From the NCBI GenBank assembly GCA_016235745.1, contig JACRJA010000039.1:1-64000 (forward strand): a DNA stretch of 64,000 bases, given 5' to 3'. Below the pieces are notes generated by a model. That model was not told the origin of the DNA. It made no database searches and saw only the letters and a list, made by a program, of their open reading frames with translations. Source of the stretch: Rhodocyclales bacterium. GTDB taxonomy: Bacteria > Pseudomonadota > Gammaproteobacteria > Burkholderiales > Rhodocyclaceae. Positions 7,514 through 15,433 of this stretch are shown here, piece after piece; position 1 is the stretch's first letter; each line of letters starts with the position of its first letter. The translations under genes were made by a program, and so were the position numbers.

Positions 7514-8290
7514 CTATTTGGTGACCCTTCGTAACCAGATGCTGCTGCCGCCGCCCAGTAGAGGATAGCGGGGGAATGTGGCCTGCACCGATGTCGTGTA
7601 GCGGGTGCCCATGAAGTGGGCAGCCCAGATCAACTGCCATGCGGTGTTGAACTCCAGGAAGGCCCGCACCACAAGGTGACGCACAAGACCGAACTTCTGG
7701 ATGGTAGCGCCCACCCAGAAGTAGGTGCCGCAGATGAACGCCTGACGCAGGTCGAAGCCGTAGACGACGACCGCGCTCTGCGAGACCTGGGCCCACAGCA
7801 GACAGGTGAGCGCAGACGCGACGGCTAGGCCCGCCATGACCCAGCGGTTACCGTGCAGAACGCCGACCAGCGCCACCACGATGTACATCAGAAACTCGAC
7901 CGGCAGGGACCACAGCGAGCCGTTCACCGCGTTGGGATAGCGGTTGCCGTCGAACACGCCTGGCAGGTAATAGGTGATGTACAGCCCAATGGTGCGCAGG
8001 TAGCCGAGGGTGTGCGGGTTAGAGAAATAGTCGGCCAGCGGCAGCGTGGTCAGCAGCGGCCCCAGCACCCCGACGGTCAGCAGTACACACACCGCCAACC
8101 CCGGCAGGATGCGCAGTAAGCGGCGCTGGAAGAAGCGTAGCAGGTGCGGATCGCGGTCCCAACTCTCGCTGACCAGGTAACCGCTGATCGTGAAGAAAAT
8201 GAACACGCCCAACGGCCCCAATGGCAGCCATGACATGAACAGCGGCTCGCGCAAGCCCAGTAATACAAACGAATGGCCGTAAAGCACCAT
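7514..8290 (-). CDS. Acyltransferase family 3, C-terminally truncated
   Basis: The frame encodes the N-terminal half of an integral membrane acyltransferase (O-acetylase type): MVLYGHSFVLLGLREPLF with the family His, then PLGVFIFFTISGYLVSES and RRLLRILPGLAVCVLLTV. About six membrane spans follow, up to YFWVGATIQKFGLV. The last 50 residues are no longer membrane-like and the frame stops near residue 259, while family members usually reach 340-390, so the gene is probably broken. The ATG at 8290 is the first in frame. Family-like sequence (NNLNAIHLAAAW) starts about 14 residues earlier with only non-standard starts near 8331, directly at the stop of the upstream gene. Confidence 0.6.
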   Translation of the reverse strand: MVLYGHSFVLLGLREPLFMSWLPLGPLGVFIFFTISGYLVSESWDRDPHLLRFFQRRLLRILPGLAVCVLLTVGVLGPLLTTLPLADYFSNPHTLGYLRTIGLYITYYLPGVFDGNRYPNAVNGSLWSLPVEFLMYIVVALVGVLHGNRWVMAGLAVASALTCLLWAQVSQSAVVVYGFDLRQAFICGTYFWVGATIQKFGLVRHLVVRAFLEFNTAWQLIWAAHFMGTRYTTSVQATFPRYPLLGGGSSIWLRRVTK

Positions 8291-8331
8291 CCAAGCGGCA
8301 GCGAGATGAATCGCGTTTAGGTTGTTGGGAA

Positions 8332-11300
8332 TTATATCGATTCTCCGTGTTCTTCTGGTCGGGGCGAACGGGTCTGCAGCCACGTCGGCTGCCGGGCGGC
8401 GGGAGAGGCCCGCCGATACTGCGCGATCCAGGCCTGCACCCGCGACAGCGCCAGCGGATAGGCGCGTTCGAAAGCCACCGAGCGCTCTTGCGCCTTGGCC
8501 GGATCGGCCGGCGTGCGGAACAACGAGGTCACCTTCGGCACGTAGACGAAGCGGTGGTTCCACGCGTAGCGAATCCACAGAGTCCAGTCTTCAAGCGCGT
8601 CCATGTCCTCGTAGAAACCGCCGCGGTGCTCGAACAGCTGCCGCTCGAACAGCACCGACTGGATCGCGAAGTAGTTGTGGTGCTGCAGCACGTCGAAATC
8701 GAAGGGCTGACAAAGCACCAACGGTAGGTTGTGGGACACCTCAACGTAGCGGCCTTCGGCCAGCGATGTGGTGTCGGTGATGACCTCCCACGCAAGCGAG
8801 TAACTAGCCACCGCCTCGGGATCGGTCAGCAGCGCGTTGGCCAGCACCTCAATGTGCTCAGCGAAGAGCAGGTCGTCGTCGTCAAGGAACACACACCAGC
8901 GGCCGCGCGCGGCCGCCAGCCCCGCGTTGCCCGCCTTGGAGCGGCCGGGCTTGTCATTGGCGATGAAACGGATGGTGCGTCCCGTAGCCTGCGCCACCTC
9001 TTCGCAAAGGCCGCGCATCGTGTCGCCACCATCCTCGACCACAATATGCTCGAGGTTGGACCAGGTCTGGTGGGCGCCAGACATCAGAGCCTGGCGCAGG
9101 TACAGGTCGCGGCCGCGGTAGGTGCGGGTGATGATGCTGACCAGCGGTTGCTCGACTGGCAACGAACGCTGCTCGACGAAAGCGCCGTCGCGAATGAGCT
9201 CGTAGTCCCAAGTTCGGAACGGGAAGTGCGCCTGCGAGGATCGCCGCGACAACAGCGCCTTGGGCGCGACCGCGATCAGCCGCAGCAGGCTGCGGGCGAC
9301 CCGGCGGCGCGAGCCGGGAAAGACTTCGGGTGACAGCAGCAGCCGCAGCGCCAGCATTGGCACCACGACGATGTCGGCGAGCCGACCAAACTTCAGGCGC
9401 AGGTACAGGTTGCCGAAGGTGCTGCCGATGTACTGCAGCGGCTTGACCTGGTCTCTGGACTCGTAGCTGTAGTGCCACACCACGGCAGCGGGGCAGTAGC
9501 GCAGCAGATACCCGGCGCGCCTCAAGCGGTACGACAGCTCGACGTCCTCGCCGTACATGAACAGCGTCTCATCGTAGCCATCAATCGCCTCGACCGCCGA
9601 GCGGCGCAGCAACACGCAGGCGTGGGCGTTCCAGTTGGTGGTGCCGGTGACCGGGTCATAGTACTTCGGATGCTCGTATGGCTTCTGGCGCAGCTCCCAG
9701 GCAGCAGCCTGGGGGGCATCGGCCACCGCCATGGCGACCACCTGGCGCAGACTGTCCCGCTCGAAGGTCAGGTCGATGTTGGTGACCAGACAGAACGGCG
9801 CACGCCCGGCGCGGATGGCTGCGTTGTGACCAGCGCCGTAACCGAGGTTCGGTTGTGGGATCACGTCGACGGCGAAGCCCGCCGCTTGCAGGCGTGGCGC
9901 AACGGCGCGCAGCGCCGACTCCGTGTCGTCGGTGGAGCTATTGTCGACAAAGCGAATCGTCACGCGATCCTTGGGATAGTCGAGTGCGAGCAGGCTGTCG
10001 ACAAAGGCTTCGATCCAGCACCGACTGTTGTAGGTGACCACACCCACGTCGATCGCTGGCCAGTCGGCGGGCTCTGGTGGGCACATCGGATCGACAGCGA
10101 TCGGCGCGCGGGTGCGTTCGCAGCGTTCCTCAACTATTGCGGCAATCGCCGGGAAGTTGGCACTGGAATTGGGCAGGATTCCGGTCACGTTAAGCAGCCA
10201 GTCGCGCCCCCGCCGCAGCGGTCGAACGATGGGCTGCGGCAAGCGGCTCGCGATCTGGCGCATTCCATGAGCAACCAGCCGCGCGGCGAGACCGTAGTTG
10301 CCGCGCGCGAGGTGCCCGACGAAACGCAGCGGCGCGGTCAGGCGCCACGACTTGGACGCGCGCATCGATCTGATCGTCCTGATCGCCTCATCCCGCTCGA
10401 TCACCGCTTGGCTCAGGCTGGCGATCTGCTCGTCGCGCTCGGTCACCGCTTGGTTGAGGCTGGCGATCTGCTCGTCGCGCTCGGCCAACGCTTGGCTCAA
10501 ATTCAAAATCGGCAGAGGTTGATCTTTCCCCCAGGTTAAATAATTCTCTGCCGCACGACCGGTTATGCTTTGCTGTATGGTGGCTTCGAGGCTGATATAG
10601 CGGATGTAATCTCTTTCTTGCACCCTCAAGCCGGAAGCCTCAAATACTCCATCGATAAATTGATAGCGAGTCATGACTGCTTGAGAGGCAGGGAGACCGA
10701 ATCGGGTTATTGAATTTATCAGCAACAGCAACGAGCGAAATAACAGATACGCAACTTCGATCGGTGAGGTCAGTTGCCATTCTTTATCGATTAAAGAAGC
10801 GTTACCGTCCTCACAAATAATGATGTTTTGCGGCACCGCATCAAAAAGTTCGCCTGGCAGCTCGGCGTAGGGGGATGCCATGCATTCTTGCACGTTTGCC
10901 GGACTGAAAAATGTTCCGACTATTAACAGATAGCGCCGTACAAATCGAGCCAGCTGATCAAACGTCCATCCATCATTCGTTACGATACCAATAAACTCTA
11001 AGGAAAGTGGTCTGCCAACAACGTATTTGTCCGCCTCCGGGAAAACAAACCTGATCAGACCGTTCGCTTCGTCAGCGTTTCCGTTACGCGTGTCCAAGCG
11101 TCGATATCCCACACAAATATCCCCTCCATCTCCAAGGGTAAACACCGTTTCTTTACAGTATTCTGGAATACGGTCCACGCTGTAGTGGTAGGCCAATTCT
11201 CCTGTAGCGATAAGTTTTTGGGAATTGGGGGCAGCGATAATCAGGAATGAATTGGCAACATCCAGGCCCAACCCGTTTTGAAAAACCTGAGGCCACGCCA

Positions 11301-12186
11301 ATTCTAAGGAAAAGTTGCAATAGGTTGGCAACTGCGGGTCACGCCGTGCACTTTGCCAAGCGAAAGCGGCAGCGTCAAATTTCTTGTTCAAAAACCCCTC
11401 TTCAGTGATGATTGAAACAGGTAATTTGTAATCCGGGAATGGGGCGAGAAACTCTTGCGCAGCAAACCCTGCCTGCTCCAACATGCCTGCCAACACTTTG
11501 CGTCCAAAGGTTTGCGGCTGGTCTTTGCGGTAGCGGCCTTCTATTCCAACTATGGGCTGCCCAAGGTGATCCTCTGGAGCACCAGCAAAATACTTCAAGC
11601 CCAATTGGTTTTCGATGGCAATAATAAGCTTGCCTTCAGGCTTGAGCAGCGAGCGCACCCGCTTCAACATCGACAGCGCGGGGTTTTCTCCAGTTGTGAA
11701 GAGGTTAGCGTATTCAAGCACGCCAATCAGCGTAATAACATCGAATTGGTGATCGCATTGAAACTGGTCAAACTTCTCGGCCAAAACCGTGACATTATCA
11801 AGGTCACGGGTTCGAGACCTAGCTATGGCCGCACGGCGGGGACTACCTTCAAGTGCCAAGACATTTGCGCCACATTCACCAAGGTAGCGCGTAATAGCGC
11901 CGCAGCCCGCACCAATTTCCAGGACATCGCCTTGTAAAACATTCTTGAAGGGCCGCAGGATATTGGCGCGCGCGCCGCTCAAATGGTAAAGCGAAGCCCA
12001 ATCGGTACAATGCTGGCGAAGCTCTGTGGAAAGAACTGTGACATCAAAAGCATGGCTGATGATGTCAGCAATACGTTGTTCCACTTCGTCGCCGTCGCTG
12101 TAAGCAATGCCACCATAGCCAGACCTGCTCCAAATATTGCTCAATGGTTCGAGCACATAGCCTGCTTGTTGTAAAAATTCTTTCAT
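8332..12186 (-). CDS. Fusion: methyltransferase, kinase-like domain, coiled coil and two GT2 glycosyltransferases (WbdD-like chain terminator fused to transferases)
   Basis: 1,284 residues. A class I SAM methyltransferase lies at about 75-320 (VLEIGAGCGAITRYLGE at 88-104). About 330-550 holds a segment with FDAVPQN (449-454 from its Asp) and LIDKEW (465-470), reminiscent of the catalytic and metal loops of small-molecule kinases. A coiled coil of three 14-residue repeats spans about 560-602, then MRASKSWRLTAPLR. GT2 domain 1 is at about 705-985 (VGVVTYNSRCW, FMYGEDVELSYRLR) and GT2 domain 2 at about 1010-1240 (VSIITRTYRGRD, VFLDDDDLL). Methyltransferase-kinase-coiled coil is the layout of WbdD, which caps O-chains and sets their length; the fused transferases differ from WbdD. 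It overlaps wzt by ATGA. The first 550 codons look clearly AT-richer than the rest, suggesting a mosaic gene. Function is inferred. Confidence 0.8.
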   Translation of the reverse strand: MKEFLQQAGYVLEPLSNIWSRSGYGGIAYSDGDEVEQRIADIISHAFDVTVLSTELRQHCTDWASLYHLSGARANILRPFKNVLQGDVLEIGAGCGAITRYLGECGANVLALEGSPRRAAIARSRTRDLDNVTVLAEKFDQFQCDHQFDVITLIGVLEYANLFTTGENPALSMLKRVRSLLKPEGKLIIAIENQLGLKYFAGAPEDHLGQPIVGIEGRYRKDQPQTFGRKVLAGMLEQAGFAAQEFLAPFPDYKLPVSIITEEGFLNKKFDAAAFAWQSARRDPQLPTYCNFSLELAWPQVFQNGLGLDVANSFLIIAAPNSQKLIATGELAYHYSVDRIPEYCKETVFTLGDGGDICVGYRRLDTRNGNADEANGLIRFVFPEADKYVVGRPLSLEFIGIVTNDGWTFDQLARFVRRYLLIVGTFFSPANVQECMASPYAELPGELFDAVPQNIIICEDGNASLIDKEWQLTSPIEVAYLLFRSLLLLINSITRFGLPASQAVMTRYQFIDGVFEASGLRVQERDYIRYISLEATIQQSITGRAAENYLTWGKDQPLPILNLSQALAERDEQIASLNQAVTERDEQIASLSQAVIERDEAIRTIRSMRASKSWRLTAPLRFVGHLARGNYGLAARLVAHGMRQIASRLPQPIVRPLRRGRDWLLNVTGILPNSSANFPAIAAIVEERCERTRAPIAVDPMCPPEPADWPAIDVGVVTYNSRCWIEAFVDSLLALDYPKDRVTIRFVDNSSTDDTESALRAVAPRLQAAGFAVDVIPQPNLGYGAGHNAAIRAGRAPFCLVTNIDLTFERDSLRQVVAMAVADAPQAAAWELRQKPYEHPKYYDPVTGTTNWNAHACVLLRRSAVEAIDGYDETLFMYGEDVELSYRLRRAGYLLRYCPAAVVWHYSYESRDQVKPLQYIGSTFGNLYLRLKFGRLADIVVVPMLALRLLLSPEVFPGSRRRVARSLLRLIAVAPKALLSRRSSQAHFPFRTWDYELIRDGAFVEQRSLPVEQPLVSIITRTYRGRDLYLRQALMSGAHQTWSNLEHIVVEDGGDTMRGLCEEVAQATGRTIRFIANDKPGRSKAGNAGLAAARGRWCVFLDDDDLLFAEHIEVLANALLTDPEAVASYSLAWEVITDTTSLAEGRYVEVSHNLPLVLCQPFDFDVLQHHNYFAIQSVLFERQLFEHRGGFYEDMDALEDWTLWIRYAWNHRFVYVPKVTSLFRTPADPAKAQERSVAFERAYPLALSRVQAWIAQYRRASPAARQPTWLQTRSPRPEEHGESI
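10395..10500. repeat. 42-bp tandem repeat encoding the coiled coil
   Basis: Units begin at 10395, 10437 and 10479, each starting GCTCG(A/G)(T/C)CA and spaced exactly 42 bases; the third is partial. Each unit encodes 14 residues of the type LxQAxxERDEQIAS, two heptads, so gain or loss of a unit lengthens or shortens the coiled coil without shifting frame or register. The repeat marks the boundary between the AT-richer and the GC-rich part of the gene. Confidence 0.85.
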
Positions 12187-13529
12187 GCCTTAATCTGCCG
12201 TGCGCTGAGATCGAGTTCAAGGTTTGCAAGCCCGAAAAATCTGTTGTTTGGGCGAACTTGCAAATGAATGGAGTCGTATCGCCGATCATGCGGTGTGACG
12301 TCTTCACCATGTTTGGTGGCAACACCCAATGAAATGAAATAGTCTCCGGGGGCTAGGCGACATATAAAGACTGCCTTAGCTTGAATTACTGATTCCTGCT
12401 GGCCCATCTTTGCAAAATCAGCACACTCAAGGGTTTCTGAATTAACGCCATATACAGTGACACCCTCCTTTGTCTTGATCGTGATTCCTAGTATGGGACG
12501 GTAAACATTCCTGTGAAATTTTATGGATATCGCCAATGTGATTCGTTGCCCTATGTTGACTGCCGAGGGATAAGGCTCGTCATCTGCAGCCAAGTAGAAA
12601 TCCAAAATCGTTACCGAACCATCTCCCCAACGGTATTCATGAGGGTTGTAGCCGTTGCGTTTAGAAAAGTTATCTTCCTGCCAGCTAAGCTGGTAGGCGG
12701 ATTCGACAGCAATTTCCCCTGGCATGGCTAAGACCTGTTCTGATTTACCGCTTATTGTTTCTTTTTCTTTCCCGAACAACAGGTCCATATACCGATTCAC
12801 GACATGCCTGGGTTCGCCAGTCTCAAACTGGATACCTTTATCAAGCAAAATGGCGTTTGAGCAATGCGTAACGATTTGTTCGCTTGAGTGAGTTACAAGC
12901 AGGATACTGGTGCCATTCTCTTTAAGCTGGCGTAGACGCTCGAAACACTTGGCTTGAAATTTGGCATCACCGACTGATAGCGCCTCGTCAACGATCAAAA
13001 TATCGGGATCAACCTGCGACTGGACTGCAAAGGCAAGACGCACCATCATGCCGCTGGAGTAGGTCTTGACCGGTTGTTCGATGAACTCGCCGATGTCTGC
13101 AAAAGCGGCAATATTGTCAAAACGTGCGTCTATTTCTTCCTTGCTCAGGCCCAGTACGACGCCATTCATGTAGACGTTTTCGCGCCCGGTAAATTCGGGG
13201 TTAAAACCAGAACCCAATTCCAACAGTGCTGCGATGCGCCCGTTGGTCTGAATGCTGCCGCTGGTGGGGTTGAGCGTGCCGCAAATCATTTGCAGCAGCG
13301 TGGATTTGCCGCTGCCATTGCGACCGATGATGCCGACGGTTTCGCCTTTTTTGACTTCGAAGGAAACATCCTTCAGTGCCCAAAATTCACGAAAATATTG
13401 TTTGGGTGTTTGCCCCACCAAACGTTGCAGACGCGGCAGGATGAACTGCTTGAGCCGGTCGCGCGGTTGGTCGTAGATTTGATAGCACTTGCTCAGGCCC
13501 TCGACTTTGATGGCGATTTCAGAGGACAT
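12183..13529 (-). CDS. wzt: O-antigen ABC transporter ATP-binding protein Wzt with C-terminal carbohydrate-binding domain
   Basis: 448 residues from the ATG at 13529. I chose it because it overlaps the wzm stop by 11 bases and matches the family start; the 12 upstream in-frame residues lie in wzm. The nucleotide-binding domain shows Walker A GIIGRNGSGKSTLL, signature YSSGMMVRLAFAVQ, Walker B DILIVDEALSVGD and the switch His in LLVTHSSEQI. Residues after about 280 form an AT-richer Wzt C-terminal beta-sandwich type domain. In the E. coli O9a and Klebsiella systems that domain binds the capped end of the finished chain before export, which fits the capping-type fusion protein encoded next. Confidence 0.92.
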   Translation of the reverse strand: MSSEIAIKVEGLSKCYQIYDQPRDRLKQFILPRLQRLVGQTPKQYFREFWALKDVSFEVKKGETVGIIGRNGSGKSTLLQMICGTLNPTSGSIQTNGRIAALLELGSGFNPEFTGRENVYMNGVVLGLSKEEIDARFDNIAAFADIGEFIEQPVKTYSSGMMVRLAFAVQSQVDPDILIVDEALSVGDAKFQAKCFERLRQLKENGTSILLVTHSSEQIVTHCSNAILLDKGIQFETGEPRHVVNRYMDLLFGKEKETISGKSEQVLAMPGEIAVESAYQLSWQEDNFSKRNGYNPHEYRWGDGSVTILDFYLAADDEPYPSAVNIGQRITLAISIKFHRNVYRPILGITIKTKEGVTVYGVNSETLECADFAKMGQQESVIQAKAVFICRLAPGDYFISLGVATKHGEDVTPHDRRYDSIHLQVRPNNRFFGLANLELDLSARQIKA

Positions 13530-14337
13530 CGGCAAACCCCTTCCTGGTCTTCTGGAACCAGACAAAGCCCAGCCAGGCGATGATGGCCGTTATTAGCCAG
13601 TAAAAACCCAGCATCAAAAAGTCAGGGTTCTTGCCCCAGAACAGCACATCGCGCGTTTGTTCAATGACGGGCGTCAGCGGGTTCAGGTAGAGCAGATGGC
13701 GATAGGCTTCGGGCAGCGCAGTGGCCGGGTAAAAAATGGGGCTGAGGAACATGAGCACCGTAGTGATGACGCCGATGAATTGTGAGACGTCACGCAGATA
13801 CACGCCCAGCGATGCCAGCGCCCAGCTAAGGCCCATGATGAACAACGCAAGGGGCAGGACGATCAGCGGAAGGTACAGCACGGTCGCATGAGGCACGCCA
13901 AAAAAAACAACATACGCCAGCAGCCACACGCCAAGGCTGATCAGCAGGTGAAACAGGGCTGCCAGCAGCGTGACGGCGGGCAGGATTTCCAGCGGGAAGA
14001 CCACTTTCTTGACATAGTTGGGGTTGTTGAGCACGAGCGCCGGTGCGCGGTTGATGCATTCGGCAAAGAGATTGAACATCATCAAGCCAGCGAAGAGCAC
14101 CAGGGCGAACTCGGTTTTGGAGCCAGACCCGCCACCCCACCGCGCCTGGAACACCACGCTGAAGACGAAGGTATAAACGGCGAGCATCAAGAGCGGGTTG
14201 AAAAACGACCAGAGCAGACCAAGCACGGAACCACGGTAGCGCACCAGCACTTCGCGCTTGGCGAATGCCGCGATAAGTCCGCGGTTGCGCCATAGGCTGC
14301 TGAACATTTCAAACGGCGAAATGGAGAAGCGCTGCAT
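13519..14337 (-). CDS. wzm: O-antigen ABC transporter permease Wzm (ABC-2 type)
   Basis: 272 residues with about six membrane spans. The N-terminal cytoplasmic stretch LIAAFAKREVLVRYRGSVLG precedes the first span (LLWSFFNPLLMLAVYTFVF), as usual for polysaccharide ABC-2 permeases; PITFYPATALPE-like residues (here SPIFYPATALPE) and NPLTPVIEQTRDVLFWG follow. It exports undecaprenyl-linked polymer across the inner membrane with Wzt. The ATG at 14337 is chosen because AGGAGG (14347-14352 on the minus strand) lies nine bases upstream; a longer frame begins at 14358. It is the first gene of the operon, behind a strong promoter. Confidence 0.93.
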   Translation of the reverse strand: MQRFSISPFEMFSSLWRNRGLIAAFAKREVLVRYRGSVLGLLWSFFNPLLMLAVYTFVFSVVFQARWGGGSGSKTEFALVLFAGLMMFNLFAECINRAPALVLNNPNYVKKVVFPLEILPAVTLLAALFHLLISLGVWLLAYVVFFGVPHATVLYLPLIVLPLALFIMGLSWALASLGVYLRDVSQFIGVITTVLMFLSPIFYPATALPEAYRHLLYLNPLTPVIEQTRDVLFWGKNPDFLMLGFYWLITAIIAWLGFVWFQKTRKGFADVL

Positions 14338-14370
14338 CAGCGTGCGCCTCCTGTGCAAAAGGCTATTTCA

Positions 14371-14399
14371 AGCATAAAACTCTGGAATCCATCGTTCAA
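14371..14399 (-). promoter_or_regulatory. Sigma70-type promoter of the polysaccharide operon
   Basis: On the minus strand TTGAAC (14399-14394) and TATGCT (14376-14371) are separated by 17 bases, close to consensus in both hexamers. The -10 ends about 34 bases before the wzm ATG. No other convincing promoter was seen ahead of wzm, and the overlapping genes after it suggest one long transcript. Confidence 0.6.
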
Positions 14400-14451
14400 A
14401 ACAGCTTCTATGAGTTGGGCGGCCAAACTTGGATCCGCATAACTATCGTGG

Positions 14452-14570
14452 TCCCCGGATTTGAGACACTGGTTCAGGCTGTCGCCCCAAGAGGATGATA
14501 GCATGAGTGCGGTCAAGAAATGCAAGGTGTACAGTGCCGGGTTCAAGGCCAAAGTCGGGAGGAAGCGGCA
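14452..14570 (+). mobile_element. IS remnant: terminal sequence plus first codons of an IS3-type OrfA
   Basis: From an ATG at 14504 the frame reads MSAVKKCKVYSAGFKAKVG, the typical start of IS3-type OrfA proteins, then diverges abruptly at about 14561 into repeat copy B. AGAGGATGATAGC just before the ATG holds a plausible ribosome site. TCCCCGGATTTGAGACACTG at 14452 is probably the IS end, and a related sequence points the opposite way at 1598-1620. The rest of the element is missing, so it is dead. The whole 253-base gap between wzm and murI consists of the wzm promoter, this relic and the repeat. Confidence 0.55.
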
Positions 14571-14616
14571 GGGGGCGATGCACGCCAACTCAGCTCTTTC
14601 ACGCCAACGTCTTACA
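14571..14616. repeat. Short repeat copy B, at the 3' end of murI
   Basis: Second copy of the sequence at 308-355, in the same orientation. It begins where the OrfA relic ends and runs into the last codons of murI (stop at 14612-14614). One copy may therefore derive from the original sequence downstream of murI, duplicated or carried along when the island between the copies was acquired. Confidence 0.5.
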
Positions 14617-15433
14617 GCTCCGGCACCTCGACCCGCACCACCTCCGGCAAGGCCCGCCCAAGGAAGCGTTCGGCGATGGTCTGGAAGCGCAGCGGCACGT
14701 CGGTGACGTAGAAGTGGTGCCGCGGCACGCTGCCGGCGCCGGCGCGCAGAGCCGGCGCACGATCGAGCACTCGCGCCGCCTGCTCGGCCGTGGTCACGGC
14801 CGAGTCGACGATGCGCACCTGCGGCCCGGCGATGTCGGCGAGCACCGGCTTGAGCAGAGGATAATGGGTACAGCCGAGCACGAGGGTGTCCACCCCTTCG
14901 GCGAGCACCGGCTTGAGGTACTCCTCGGCGGCAAGCCGCGTCACCGGATGATCGAGCCAGCCCTCTTCCACCAGCGGCACGAAGAGGGCGCAGGCCTGCG
15001 AATGCACCCGCACGTCGCTGCGCAGGGCGTGGATGCGCAGCGCGTAGGCGTTGCTGTTGATGGTGGTCGGCGTGCCGATCACCCCCACCGTGGCGTTGCG
15101 CGTGGCCGCCACCGCCGCCTGGGCGCCGGCCTCGATCACGTCGAGCACCGGCACGTTCGGCCCGGCGAGCGCGCGCACCACGTCCTGCGCCACCGCCGCC
15201 ATGGTGTTGCAGGCCACGATCAGCATCTTCACGTCCTGCGCCAGCAGAAAGCGCGTGAGCTGCGCCGCATAACGCGCGATGGTATCCGGCGACTTGATGC
15301 CATAGGGCACGCGCGCCGTGTCACCGAAATAGGCGATGGATTCGAACGGCAGCCGCTCCATGAGCGCACGCACTACCGTCAAGCCGCCCACCCCGGAATC
15401 GAATACCCCGATGGGGCGCTGCGCCTTCGTCAT
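14612..15433 (-). CDS. murI: Glutamate racemase
   Basis: 273 residues, normal for MurI, which makes D-glutamate for peptidoglycan in the cytoplasm. PIGVFDSGVGGLTVVRAL holds the first catalytic region, MLIVACNTMAAVA the first catalytic Cys (ACNT), and TLVLGCTHYPLLKPVL the second (GCTHYP). The ATG at 15433 overlaps the queG stop by ATGA, which fixes the start; a longer frame reaching 15790 is just queG read out of frame. The C-terminus abuts the IS and repeat debris but keeps family length, so it seems intact. Confidence 0.95.
   Translation of the reverse strand: MTKAQRPIGVFDSGVGGLTVVRALMERLPFESIAYFGDTARVPYGIKSPDTIARYAAQLTRFLLAQDVKMLIVACNTMAAVAQDVVRALAGPNVPVLDVIEAGAQAAVAATRNATVGVIGTPTTINSNAYALRIHALRSDVRVHSQACALFVPLVEEGWLDHPVTRLAAEEYLKPVLAEGVDTLVLGCTHYPLLKPVLADIAGPQVRIVDSAVTTAEQAARVLDRAPALRAGAGSVPRHHFYVTDVPLRFQTIAERFLGRALPEVVRVEVPEL

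Noticed and set aside
10395-10500. CRISPR-like array
   Set aside because: The 42-base units are contiguous, without spacers, and lie in frame within a gene.
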